DNA from: Lepas anatifera
Lineage: Eukaryota > Arthropoda > Thecostraca > Lepadidae
Assembly: GCA_034440635.1 (NCBI GenBank)
Contig: JAOTON010002245.1
Coordinates: 1-64,000, forward strand
DNA length: 64,000 nucleotides
Direction of reading: 5' to 3'
The position numbers were made by a program, and so were the translations under genes. The notes under the pieces were generated by a model. The model saw only the letters and a list, made by a program, of their open reading frames with translations, made no database searches and was not told the DNA's origin. The stretch's first letter is position 1; every line of letters starts with the position of its first letter. Positions 12,019-23,188 of the stretch are shown one piece after another.

Positions 12019-13064
12019 TGACGCTAGAAAACGGGGCGCCGGCAGAGTCTCACATTTCAAGAGCGTTCAGGGAGCCCAGTATCCAAAGGCCGGCGGATCA
12101 CAGCTCGACGAGCATTCACGAGTGAGTCAATGCTCACCGACGTAACTGTGGTGGATCCAACCCTCATCCATTGTCTCTATGTTATATTGCAGACCATGGT
12201 CTGTACCTCTGGAATCGATCTCGGTCGTTTCGAGGCTTACTGCAGTGAGACGGCAGACCTGCACGTCAGCTTGTAGGGGCGTTCCAGGACCAGACAACAA
12301 CCTGGATTTTGCTCCCATAGTCTCAGATTTCGTTCCAACTTCGTACACAGGTATCAGTGGCGAAGAATTCCGGATTTGAGAATATTTCACTTCTGAAAAT
12401 ACTGGTTTTGGAGTTACAGCTTGCAGAAAATTGTGAAAATCCGTGTTTTTGGCAAAATATGGCGTCATACGATCATTATTTTCTATGTAGCCCTTGTTAT
12501 TGAGGTTCATTTAAAATATGATAGTATCTGAAATTATATTATCCGGCTTTGAGACTGACGTTTAAAAAAGAGTTATAAGTTATTGGAAATTTGCATTTAA
12601 TTTTTCAAACGATTTTTTCCAAGTGTTACCAGTGATTCACCTTAAAGTAACCTGCATAAAAATATTTTCCTTTGCCAATATTTTGCTTTCCGATAAAATC
12701 AATTATATTTTACATTCTTGATTTAATTGATGTTTAATCAGCCAAAGAGTGACGCCATGCGCGCGAAAATCGGCCACCGGGCGGGCCACATCGATAGCCG
12801 ACTGGCTCAGTGGCCGAAGTGTGATCACGCGTGTGGTGCTCAGCGGAGACTATGGGTTAGCAGTTTATTGCCAGGGAAAACATGCACCTACAGATGCACT
12901 TGAAATTGTGGAAATTTTCCCAAGGTTAGTGTGAGCCTTTGACAAGAAGTATTTTGTCTTTCTTTTTCCTTCATCTTTTGTCTTCGGTTTCAGTAAAGTT
13001 TCATTAAGATTAAGTAAGGTAATCAACGTACATAGATTGTAAAGAATTGCGATTGCGATTTGTC
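12019..13064. other. Unassigned stretch right of the palindrome
   Basis: The minus strand is open for 127 codons at 12127-12510, but the product resembles nothing I know and has no domain signature. A box A-like TGGCTCAGTGG near 12803 has no clear box B after it. Otherwise I see AT-rich sequence with nothing I can name. Confidence 0.4.
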
Positions 13065-13070
13065 TTGTCA

Positions 13071-13245
13071 ATTCTCCCAAGACACCACCGATTTCAAGAT
13101 TGGTGGGGATTGGTTGATATGATTGTAAGTATATGGTTTATTGGATGGTATGCTTTGTATGGTAAGGTATATTGTTGGTTGGTTGGTTGGTATGGACTTA
13201 TGGTTGGTATGTTGATATCCTCCCACCAAGATTGGTGGGGAGAAT
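13071..13245. repeat. Possible small MITE with ATTCTCCC ends
   Basis: ATTCTCCC at 13071 and its complement at 13238-13245 bound a 175-bp unit rich in TTGG. A perfect hairpin TCCCACCAAGATTGGTGGGGA lies near the right end (13221-13241). No flanking duplication is clear, so it may instead be a simple-sequence region. Confidence 0.35.
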
Positions 13246-13564
13246 AGTTTTTAGCGAGAATGCAAGGAAGTCGATCGTTTTTCAGATCTGTAGTAACAGC
13301 TGTTGAATTATTTTAGCGGCTTATCGAGATTTGCAGCATATCTGTAAAATTCATTTTGACTACAGGCCCAACTTCGCATGACTTGTCTTATGTCGGGTTA
13401 CTCTACGGAAAAATATATCACTTGAACTAATATTCAAGCAACAAAATATCGCTGATCATCGAATTTCACTGTAAAGGAATGACTCAATGTGACAACCTCT
13501 GTCCAATTTGTGTTGCAGGCAAAACGGAACCGGTGCTTTGTCCCTGGTGTTGCTAGAAGCGCCA

Positions 13565-14240
13565 TTAACACCAGCACTGGAGAGGGGTCTGACACTAACG
13601 CGCACTGGAGGGGGCCTGTAGGCCCCCTTAATATCTCGGAAACCAAGATGTTTAGAAAAACACCAGTTGGAAGGTGGGTGGGGCTATATTGATCTACATC
13701 ATGACCAATTTTTATCGACCTAAGTAAATATCTTCAAGGTCAAACGAGGTCATAAAGGTCAACTATTGGCTATGCTGGGGAGTTATTGAGAAATGCCGTG
13801 ATTATGCGTAAAAAACGGGAATAAGCTAAAGACGGGCCAGGGTCATAGAGGGAAGGTCCCAAAGAATGTTTCCTACAATTTTGAGGTCAAGGGAATTCAA
13901 GGTCATTGACCTTAGAGGTCACAATATGGTATACCACCTATAATTTACTCTATGACTAGCATTATAGCCACTGTTTGGCGGGAAATGAGGATTGACCTTT
14001 ACCAGTGACCTTTGAACTTGACCTTTGACCTTGAAATTTACATTGAGGTACCTTAACTATGACGTCATAGCATAACATACGCCAGACGAGGTAACGTCAT
14101 TTGACCGAAAGCTCTGGGGTCAATGACCTTGAAAGTGCAGATATGACCTTGACCTGTGACTTCTGAACTTGCCTTTGACCTTCATGTGTGGTGACCTTGA
14201 CATATCCCGGTTATATGGCGCATGACGTCACCGCTCGGTC
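13565..14240 (+). mobile_element. TTAA-type AGGTCA-rich MITE, left end clear, right end not found
   Basis: It begins TTAACACCAGCACTGGAG, repeats a similar block (CGCGCACTGGAGGGGG) about 35 bases later, then has a hairpin GGGGGCCTGTAGGCCCCC (13610-13627). The next 550 bases hold many AGGTCA/TGACCT half-sites. The doubled end followed by a GC hairpin matches the element ends at 25290-25359 and 42127-42190. The right boundary is a guess. Confidence 0.5.
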
Positions 14241-15034
14241 TCCAATGCAAGTGAAATGGTCCAACCGTGCGATAACGGCGACTTGGAAAGCCTATAAGTA
14301 AAAACAATTGGCGACCGATTTTCATTTTTTCATCAGTCGACGCGCTATTAAATTCTGTTAAATGTGGCCAAGTATCGCTTTTCGGCCACGAACGGTTCTC
14401 CGGCCACCTCGGAAAAACAGGTGGGGGCCTCCGATGCTCCCTCCAATGCGCGTATGAAGATGTTTTCTTTCGTGTTTTTATCTTAAAATCAGCAAATACC
14501 AAAATGATGATAGATCTGTTTTCGAAATTATTTTCAAACCATACAAATCCACAGATTTAGGGGATGAAGAAACGCGACGAAATAATGTTCTATTCAAGAG
14601 TGAGGAATCCAAGTCTTGGTTCTCTGCTGACACAAGTGACAGCCGATACTGAGACAATGTAATATCGAATATACTACTGCTTCAAATCAATATCGAGGTG
14701 TGAGCACTCAGTAATAAAACAATGTTTCATACTTCTGTTCTTTGGTTATCATGGTGAGGGTCTTTCCATCCTGAAATCATTTTTTATACAAATTTGGCTG
14801 CTGTAGCAAATAAATATTTGGCCCTTTTTGGCTTTTTCTGACTCGGTTTGGATTTTTTCGCAAGAAAACCTGGTAGCCCTGCTAGCGAGGCGCCTTGCGA
14901 CTGACTCTCAGAAGACTCACTCTCGGCATGGAAAAAACGACTCTTGGGGCTGCCGAAATCAATCCCTGCGGGCCGAATAACGCAGCGCTGCATGTTATTG
15001 CTTGTAGGTACCGACGAACAATTATTTTCAATGA
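14241..15034. other. Unassigned stretch
   Basis: The sequence is AT-rich with no repeat boundary, RNA gene or known coding domain that I can support. A 106-codon minus frame (14182-14502) overlaps its left edge and has no recognisable domain. Confidence 0.4.
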
Positions 15035-15186
15035 CAGGGCTGGACGCAGGAACGCCGTTTGGAGGAGGGGAGGGGGGGCAACTCTGGAAAACACGTAAAA
15101 TAATGTGTTTTTTTAAGAAAATCGGCTAAAAATTTCTTCATTTTTGGGGGCCACGGCCATTAAAACCCCCTCTGCGTCCACCAGTG
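15035..15186. mobile_element. MITE, GGACGCAG family, copy 1
   Basis: The ends are inverted repeats: GCTGGACGCAGGAACGCC at the left and, complemented, CTGGTGGACGCAGAGGGG at the right. The 150-bp body contains GTTTTTTTAAGAAAATCGGC, which recurs in reverse orientation in the copy at 46304-46447. No exact flanking duplication is visible. Confidence 0.6.
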
Positions 15187-16307
15187 TGCAGTGATACCTA
15201 CTTATAAAAAATCTAACATTAAATATTTGATAGATGTGGCATTGCAGGAATCTTGATAAACGTCAAGCCATTTGATGCACCACGAGGTGCTTGCTATTGC
15301 AAATCACGAAGAACATTTCACATGTTCCCTGTTATGCCCAGGAGCATTTAACCAAGCATTTGCAACAAGCTTATCACAATGGAGACTGCAGCGGCAAATG
15401 CAGACTTCAAATGACAAACTTTGAATGGTCGGGCGCGGACCTCATATTTCATGTACCTACGGAGAAATGGTTTGTTGCAGTTTTCCTAAAAATATATAAG
15501 TGCATAAGATTTTGACGTCCTCAAAGTCTTCGAGGCAATTGCGCCAATTAAGCTAAGTGCGCCAAATTTGCTGCAAACTGTAAGGTTTTGAAAGTAAGTT
15601 TTGCATACTAACGGGTAAATTTGAGGTATGTGGATGGTCCAAATTTAAGAGACAGAAGTTTTAAAGGATTTTTATTACTTATAGTTAGCTTTTGGCAGAA
15701 TGTGAGCTTTGAATGAACAACTACTTTCGGCGCTAATTATTATCAATGGACTGTTTCCAATTGCTGTGCCCCAACTGTACCACGCTACCGGGTGTGATGC
15801 TACGGTGGTGTTGTGCTGCAGGGGCAGTCGTAATTGAACCAACTCGATTACCGCAGTGGGCAAGATATCCCTTTAGATATTTTAGGAAACCTTTGTATTA
15901 AGAGACGAAATGAGGCTTAGTACTCATCAACTCCGGCGCAACTCCGGCGAAATAAAACAACATTGTATTGCTGAATGTTGTTGCTTGAACCTGAATGGGT
16001 AAGGAGCAGGGTAGCTGAAAAACAGCAAGGCGTGTTGGCAGGGGTGTGGATTTCCAAAAATCATTGAGGGTGCCCTAATTTGAAAACAAGTAAATGCCCT
16101 CCACATAAAAGGAAAAAGGATAATAAGCATAAAAAGGTGCACTAAAAAAACAATTTTATTTTTATTTTAGCCATCACTCAGTCTTTTGAATTCTGAAATT
16201 GATTAACAATAAAATTTAAAGGATAATTTAACACTAAACAAATATTTTATTACAGGTGCACGGGCACTAAACGGATATAAATTCACAAAGTCATATGGCA
16301 CTGTTCA
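15187..16307. other. Unassigned stretch
   Basis: The region is AT-rich with short scattered frames, none longer than 75 codons. I see no terminal repeats, tRNA-like boxes or domain signatures. Confidence 0.4.
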
Positions 16308-17323
16308 TTAACCCGGTACTACCTGGGCTCTTTTCATACATACCACCGCCGGGGGTGTGATGGGACCCCTACGATCTCGGGAACCGGGGGTGAAAGAAAA
16401 ATTAAAACGGCGCTGGAAGCACCTTACCCTCTTCTACTCTAGATCCGAGTTTGAAGACCAAATTTAGGATTGCATCTTGTTTGGTTCAAAAGTTATAGGC
16501 ACAAACAACTTCGCAAACCGTCACCTTTGGTGACATCTGGCGATCTTGATATCGATCTGACCTCAAAATGGATGACAGCATGCAGATTTTTCAAGAGATT
16601 TCGAACAATGTTTAGAAACTTTATTTAACTCCTGTAGAAGCCACGTTACACCCTGATTTTGCCAGCCTCATTTTAGAAAAACGGAATTTCCTTGCACGGG
16701 CCTAGCAATGCCGTCATAACCAGGGGTGTAACTTCGTAAAATCTTTAGGGGTGCTTTTTCCTAGCCGACCCATACAATTTGACTGGCAGTATTAGGGGAT
16801 GAAAAACGTTAAAAGAGGGTAAAAACCTTACACTTTTGTACTTAAACCTTACACCTTTGTTCTGCGACATTAAAGTAAGCGCCCCTCCCGCAAAATTCTC
16901 CCACACAGGGGTAAAGGCAAAGGTGCTTTGCACAAAATGCCTTATAAAAAGCCCTTAACTAATTAGCTAACACTTTTGTTGAAACATCTCTAATGACTTT
17001 TTTCTTCCTTTATTTGCACTCCATACTGTTCCCCCTCGGATCAAAAAAATATTTTGGCCCCTGGTTTAAGCATTTGGGGGAGTATGACACCAATGCCCTT
17101 CCCTGGATCCACCAGTGACTTAATATACTGTAAGACATAGGCCCAAAAACCGTGGTAGCGGCTGCAACCCAAACTTTCGGACTATGGGGGCAGTGCCCAC
17201 CATTTTCCATTATCCCGTGCCTTGCTTTCAGCAACAAACCAAATGATAAGCCGAGTCACATTTGTCCCCACCGAAGTCGAAGACCCTTTCCCACAAGTTC
17301 AAAATAGTTCCTGCACGGATGCT
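16308..17323. repeat. Relic repeats: a TTAACCCGG end and a hAT-type MITE end
   Basis: TTAACCCGGTACTACC at 16308 followed by a GC-rich block (CCGCCGGGGGTG) looks like a piggyBac-type left end, but no matching right end is seen. CCTGGATCCACCAGTG at 17103-17118 is the complement of the CACTGGTGGATCCAGG end used by several MITEs here, again without a partner. The rest is unassigned. Confidence 0.35.
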
Positions 17324-18343
17324 TTAACACGCACCCCGCTGGAGGCGGCGAAATTCGCCCCCCTCCTGGTTTTCCCCTGATAACGCAAAAACAAAGAGAC
17401 GCGGAGCAACAGAACTTACGGACCTTACCCCTAATCAATTGTACGCATCTATCCAAATTTTTTAGGCCTGGTCATGTCAGGTCAAGGAGCTATCCTAGGT
17501 CAAGTGACCCGACCTCGAAACCTAAAATAACGAGTTTGAAGCGGCGCCTAAGGAACATCTGCCAACCGATCACCTTGAAACTTTCACAGTATGATGAGAT
17601 TATTGGTCTACAAATCTGTTATCTCGGAATTTTGATATCGTTGACATAAGATGGGGTTAATTTTTTGGTCACTCCAGTATATGTCTATGGTGAAAATTGA
17701 AAGGGCTTGTTTTCAGTAAATACTGGATAGATAAAACTGAAAATTCTCAAAGCGTGTATTCTTACCACAATATTGACCTTATAATTGAGTTTTTGACCAT
17801 CTGACCTCTCAAAGGTCATGTCAGGTCACAGGAGCATACAGTGATTGTTTTATCCATAACTTCTCAATGAATTGAGATAAAGCTCCCATTTTGCTTGCAT
17901 TGTGCTTATATTGCCACAGGGAGTTGATTGAGATGCAAAATGACCATACCAGGTGACTCTGTGACCCTGACCTAGCTTAATGTTGTGTCATTTTCACAAT
18001 TTGACCTAGCAAGGTCATATTATACATCATTCGATATGCCACGATGAAAGGTATCCAATGATGCATAAATGTTTGCTCTGACTTCGCGGAATAAATATCT
18101 AGAGGTGGAAACGTACACTGCCCTGTTGTATGTCTATGGAACATTCTTTCACCTTTACTGGGCTCGATATTAACCTGAGATAAAAATACTTCATGTAATT
18201 TCTCTTCATCACGTCGGGAGCTCTCGAATGCCGTCCGTAATTTTTCTTAAGCTTTCCTGGGAAATGAGATACGGAAGGGGGGGTGAAATACGCCCCCTCA
18301 GCGGGGCAGGTCATGCCAGGAACCCCAGCGGTGCGCGTGTAAA
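17324..18343 (+). mobile_element. TTAA-type AGGTCA-rich MITE, CCCGCTGG family, about 1.02 kb
   Basis: The left end is TTAACACGCACCCCGCTGG. The right end is the complement of CACGCGCACCGCTGGGG, with the terminal TTAA reduced to TAAA. Near both ends are GGCGAAATTCGCC-like short palindromes and repeated CCCCGCTG blocks. The body holds AGGTCA/TGACCT half-sites spaced over about 600 bases, e.g. GTCAAGTGACCCGACC near 17500. A reverse-oriented copy lies at 42281-44470. Confidence 0.75.
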
Positions 18344-18535
18344 GCTTCCTGCTCATCAAAGGTCACAGCTCGAAAAGCTGCAAACTTGGTGAAGCCAGGA
18401 GTTTTTGGTGTCTTTTTAGACTAGCGCGCTGACAAACGGCTACCTATTAAGTATTATTGTTTGCATTCTACCGCCATTTAAATCTTATCTATGGTGCTAC
18501 ATTGTTCTGTGACTAACAAAGCTTTGAACACTTAT

Positions 18536-19480
18536 TTAACCCTCGTCCCGGGGGGGTGCTTCGGGTTTATGGCGGTTAACACCCTCCCCCTTCGGGTTTA
18601 TGGCGGCACAAAGAACTGCGGCGCAAAGCGCTGCCGTATACGTGTACGTGATCAATTTCCAACTTTCTTCAACATTTTAAGGTTGGGTCGTTTCAGGTCA
18701 GGTCACCAGTGCAGGTCAAGTGACCTCACCTCAAAAATGTTTAAGATGGCTTAAGTAAGAAATGGGCCGATCTATCGGATTAAAACTTATACCACATAAT
18801 AGGCCCACCGAGTGCTACCAAAATTATTCCAGTATTTTTCACATCGATGACCTAAGGTCAAGTACAGATCATGACCTCTCCATTGGAAATACATGGAGAA
18901 AACCGAAATTGGGCTGTATTTGTGTAGAGACAGCTGAGAATACCTTTATATTTTCCAAATCGTAGTATCCTGGGCCCCTTTTCAGGTTCACGTTGCAATT
19001 TTTTACCTGTGACCTCTGAGAGGTCATCTGAGCTACTTTAGCAGTTTTCAGGCTTGGTAAATAACTGCATGAAATGATGGCACAACTTTTATTTTGATGC
19101 TATTGCGCTTTGATTGCTATTGCAAGTCGATTGATATGCATATTGACTAGGCTAGGTAAAAAAGTGACTTTGACCTGACCTGAGGTCGGGTCATTTTTGT
19201 GTTTTGACCTAGTATGATCATATTATATGTACATCATTCGATTCGCCGTGATGAGAGGAAGCGAATGGTGCCTAGAAAATGGTTCCAAAACTCAACTCTG
19301 TCAGGCGCTAGAGCAGAAAAAATATGATCAAAATGCCACTTTTTTTACCTGGCATGACCTCAATATTGACGTGAGCCCAAAAATGACTGATATAGTTTCT
19401 TCATGAATTTCTATGAGCTATCCACCAGCTTTCGCGTTTTTGCGCTATCCCGCGTAGGGGCCGAGTTCGAGGGGAGGCGT
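18536..19480 (+). mobile_element. TTAA-type AGGTCA-rich MITE, third subfamily
   Basis: It starts TTAACCCTCGTCCCGGGG and has a second TTAACACC block about 45 bases in. The body (18660-19310) carries the block GGTCAGGTCACCAGTGCAGG shared with 24650 and 41490, plus TGACCTAG..TGATCATATTAT. The right end, around 19440-19480 (GGGGCCGAGTTCGAGGGG), is not resolved. Confidence 0.55.
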
Positions 19481-20606
19481 TTAAAAAAATCGGGGGGTTG
19501 GAGGGCCAATGCTTTCCCTCTTGGTTGTACCCTGATATGTAGGATAAGCATGATGTCAGAGAATTACTAGCCTTGCGAAATGTTCCAAGAAATTCTTATT
19601 TCGCTCCGAGAAAACATACATTTTGTATTACTCGATTCTGTTTGATGAGCGGATTCCAATGATGCCGAAAACAATCTCGTCAATTCAGTCAAGGAGTGGG
19701 CATCTGCAATTTCCATGTCTTCAAGACCTCCCCTTGCCTCCAGTGACGTAAATGGAAACATGAGGGAGAACGAGGTTGCTATGGTTTCGGGATTTTTTTT
19801 GCAGGCCTGCTCATGCCCTTCGCGCTACTTTCCGCTATCTTTAATACAAGAGCGATAGGTTCTCTAACCCTCTCTCTTTCTCCACGGGGCGGGAGGTGGG
19901 TACGAGGCTAGCTAAAGTAATGAAGAAGTAATAAGATCCAATATTGATGACTCCAGGCTAGGTGGTTTGAAAGGGAAGGAGCAAGTGATCAAGAGGGTGA
20001 AAAATGGGTTTTGGGGCAAATTTGTGGAAATTAGAACCTTCAAGAGATTCTGACCCAAAGGGGGTCGGTCAGAGGGGGGGCTGACCCAGCTAATGAATCA
20101 TGAGGCTGTTTACGTCCCATGCACTGGAGCTTAAAAACACGTGGTGATTCATCGCAGGAATTGGGAATATGTGGCTGCCGGAAAGAGCATCAGCTTACAG
20201 CTTTTCCCCTAAATCCCTCCCCATATGGTGCAAGTTGGCGCGATGGTAATGGCATTAGCATTAGGAGTGGTGGTTAACCAAGGGTATTATTTGCCATAGG
20301 AACTTCCCTGTGACGAGGGAAAAACTTAACTATGAACGGGTGCCGGCAACTAATAGGCATTTTGGAATGTCAAATGCGACGCCTAAAATTCGGCGCAGGA
20401 ATTTGATAAATCCGGCGGTGAGTTTTCTCATGGATGAGTGCCGGATCGCAGGGCTTTCACTAGGGTTTGGGTTTTACATGAGCTTAATCCCACCCCAAGT
20501 TCTACGTTCCCTGGATGCTAACGAACGCCGACATGGAACCGGCCCATCCATTGCATTCAAAGCATATATTTTCGAACATTCGACCCCTAATTGTAACACT
20601 CCTACG
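19481..20606. other. Unassigned stretch
   Basis: No element boundary could be matched. A 113-codon plus frame at 20310-20651 overlaps a MITE at its end and shows no domain. The short G-rich tracts near 19490 and 20060 resemble ends of the MITEs described elsewhere but are unpaired. Confidence 0.4.
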
Positions 20607-20749
20607 CACTGGTGGATCTGGACTTTCATTCAGGGGGAGAGGGGGGGCTAGAGAACTCAGCCCTACCCCACGTTTACCTTGAATCACCTCTTGATATGTG
20701 AAGTCCTGTGAGCTTGAGACTCCCTAGCCGTCCTTTGTATCCACCTCTG
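20607..20749. mobile_element. hAT-type MITE relic with CACTGGTGGATC ends
   Basis: The left end is CACTGGTGGATCTGGAC; the right end, complemented, reads CAGAGGTGGATACAAAGGAC. A G-rich then C-rich interior fits the same group as 33713-33852, 47398-47657 and 57921-58078. No exact 8-bp duplication can be seen. Confidence 0.5.
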
Positions 20750-21038
20750 CTGCAACGTGTGTACGAACATCGAGGAAAAAATCCGCCATATATCTTGTTT
20801 AGTAGCGAGAAACATGCTACGGAATTCGACACTGTTTTTTCGGCCCACTTGGCATTCGGCTAATTCATTCTGTGGTTTTAAGTTACAATACGGTATAGTT
20901 AGTACTGGCATCCAAGGTCCAGCATGAATTGGAACTCTGAGCTTTGTTTAATTTTCTGTCCACGTGTGTGCAATGTAACACATTTCTTCATTGCATTTCT
21001 TATTTCGCTTTAGCTTTTTTAAATTCGCCGTATTGAGT

Positions 21039-21660
21039 ACCCTTTAAAGAGAATGTGGCACCTTCATAATGTGATTTGAACTAAATTAGCTTTGTACAGA
21101 GCATGAAAAAACGTTCGGTCGAGATTTCATTGCTCCCAGAATGTCATGCTCGCGGAGAAAAAAGTGCAAATTCACCCCTTGTCGATGTCCTCCTCCCTGC
21201 GTCGTCACGTATCAGGTGACCTTAGCAAAATGACCTCTTGCTCAAGCCCCACTGCGTGGATATGCTTCGCGGATGATTTTTCTTGCTTGGAGCTCTTTAA
21301 TACCTACAGACCTTTAAGACCTTCAACATGGCACTGGTACTGGAGGTTATAAATTCGTCTGACTTGCTTTATATACTAATAATAATTTTGGGGACTTATC
21401 GATGCACCAACTGCTAGGGTCATATGGCATCGCTAACTCTTTCCCTGCTGAAAGGGTTTCTCGGGAACCAGCTAGATCTTTTTCAGAGAAGTCGCCGGGC
21501 CTTGAACCCGGTTCGGCTGCGTGGAGCATTATATACTAGCTTCAACTGTGAAATATATTGTAACACCTATATCGAGAAAATAAAAGCAATTGATAAGTGT
21601 TCTTTTTATCCTTGTTGGATCCCTGAAAAAGTGAAATTAAGCAGCATGGCCCTGGCCTAA
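21039..21660. repeat. Dispersed repeat of the TTTAAAG.GAATGTGGCACC family, with SINE
   Basis: It begins TTTAAAGAGAATGTGGCACC and contains CGCGGAGAAAAAAGTGC and GGTACTGGAGGTTATAAATT. The same blocks in the same order occur at 62822-63400. Both copies carry a family 2 SINE at the equivalent site, so the SINE was in their common ancestor or the site is a shared target. Confidence 0.6.
21379..21529 (-). repeat. 5'-truncated tRNA-derived SINE (family 2)
   Basis: The minus strand has the box B region GGGTTCAAGGCCC and the GCGATGCCATATGACC core of family 2 but lacks box A, as expected of 5' truncation. A 9-bp duplication TATATACTA flanks it at 21370-21378 and 21530-21538. Confidence 0.8.
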
Positions 21661-21785
21661 TGTTTTCGGAAATCGGTGCTCTTCAATTCCGGCAGAAAAT
21701 GTGCCGCTGCTCCTTATTCGATTGATCGGTCTCTGGTATGTGTCGCCGCTACTTTGTGCGTTTGTCTCATGTGTAGGAGGTTGAT

Positions 21786-22022
21786 GTGCCCGGATTGGCA
21801 GATGTGTCCGAATTGGTAGATGTGTCACTGGTAGATGTGTTCGAATTGGTAGATGTGGCCGGATTGGTAGATGTGTCCGGATTGGTAGATGTGTCCGGAT
21901 TGGTAGATGAGTCTGGATTGGTAGATGTGTCCGAATTGGTAGATGTGTCACTGGTAGATGTATCCGGATTAGTAGATGCGTCCGGATTGGTAGACGTGTC
22001 CAGATTGGTAGATGTGTCCACG
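21786..22022. repeat. 18-bp minisatellite, about 13 units
   Basis: The consensus unit is GTAGATGTGTCCGGATTG, with point variants and two 15-bp units (GTAGATGTGTCACTG). All unit lengths are multiples of three. As a result three frames stay open through it: plus strand (Val-Asp-Val-Ser-rich), and two on the minus strand (His-Leu-Pro-Ile-rich and Thr-Ser-Asn-rich). No coding context surrounds it. Confidence 0.9.
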
Positions 22023-22315
22023 TGCAGCAGTAAGCACGAGTAGCGGTGTGACGGCAGCATAAGACAACACTTTTGCATCTATCCCGTCCCTTTCTCTTTC
22101 GTGACGAAAACGTTGCCAAAGAGTGATCCCGCTTTATCTTGTTCTGTCTTTTGCTGTTGTTTTTTTCGAAGGGAATCTTCTCATTCCATCCCGTCCCGAA
22201 TAAATCCTGGGATATATATATCCCCGTCCCACTCTGCTCTATCCCGTAGTGTCCCTCCCGTTCCTCATCCTATGCAAAAGTATACGGGCAACATGTCATA
22301 AAGTGTTAGATATTG

Positions 22316-22317
<2 letters not shown>

Positions 22318-22355
<38 letters not shown>
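22318..22355. repeat. (TA)n microsatellite
   Basis: This is an uninterrupted run of about 19 TA units. The flanks are unrelated to the other TA arrays of the window. Confidence 0.95.
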
Positions 22356-22359
<4 letters not shown>

Positions 22360-22892
22360 CAGTGACTGGTGAAAAAACGAATGAACACTTCTACTGTAGT
22401 AAAAGGTGTAAAGGTGATGTAAACCAGGTTATGGCTAAGCATCTGTTTTCCAAAGAAGAACTAATTTGTCGAACCAGCAACCAAGCTTTAATCAGCTCAT
22501 GCTCATCACAATGGCGCCTGAGAGGCTATGTTCAGAATGTGAGTGTTTATGATACTTTAAAAATGAAAAAGAGACGTCGGACCATGCGGGCATTCTAGTC
22601 CTGTTTACACCCAATGGCGTTGGGGGCGATTCCCACGCTCAGACGAAGCCGGCCGACATGCACGTTGCTAGGACTGTCTTTGGGGCAACCTAGAGGATTG
22701 GGCCCGAAAAATGTCTGGACTCAACTTTCAGTGTTTCAGAACGCCAAACCCAGTGTTGCCTTAAATCATCACCCGTCTTTTGCTGGGCGTGTGCTTGACG
22801 CGCTGGGCAGATAAAGCAAGCGTGCGTCCAGCACCGTGATGAGGGGGGTCTAAATTGACGGCACACGATTTGGTGCTCTAAAAGATGGATGT
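22356..22892. other. Unassigned stretch
   Basis: There are short frames only. I see no terminal repeats or RNA gene signals between the TA array and the MITE that follows. Confidence 0.4.
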
Positions 22893-22900
22893 TATCAAAC

Positions 22901-23180
22901 CAGGGGCGTAGCTAGGATTTCGCTCAGGGAGGGGCAGCGCCCCGAAAAGGGCCCTGCGACAGCGCCAAAAGGGCCCTGATGGGTAAAAAGAGCCCTGCTT
23001 GTTACAAAATAGAGTGCTGTAGAGGGTTTAAGAGGACCCTGTGTGGTATGAAATTACAAATTTGGCCACCGAGCATAGTGCGGGCGAGCCACGCTTCGCG
23101 CGGCCCGCGTCCTCAGGGGGGCCCTTCGGGCCTTTCAGGGGGGGCGGCTGTCCCGGTCGCCCCCCTTGGCTACGCCCCTG
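22901..23180. mobile_element. hAT-type MITE, 280 bp, CAGGGGCGTAGC ends
   Basis: The left end CAGGGGCGTAGCTAGG and the right end GGCTACGCCCCTG form terminal inverted repeats. An exact 8-bp duplication TATCAAAC flanks the unit (22893-22900 and 23181-23188). The interior is rich in GGGCC and CCGAAAAGG blocks. A related left end alone (CAGAGGCGTAGCCTGGG) lies at 48064. Confidence 0.9.
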
Positions 23181-23188
23181 TATCAAAC

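Noticed and set aside
12127..12510. 127-codon minus-strand frame as a host exon
   Set aside because: No domain, no splice context and no repeat partner; its length is within chance for this much sequence.
12795..12870. tRNA gene suggested by TGGCTCAGTGG
   Set aside because: No box B at the right distance and no acceptor pairing, so a working tRNA cannot be supported.
21786..22022. CRISPR array
   Set aside because: The 18-bp units are contiguous, without spacers, in an animal-type genome.
21637..22119. 160-residue repeat protein with His-Leu-Pro-Ile units
   Set aside because: Explained by stop-free minisatellite units open in several frames at once.
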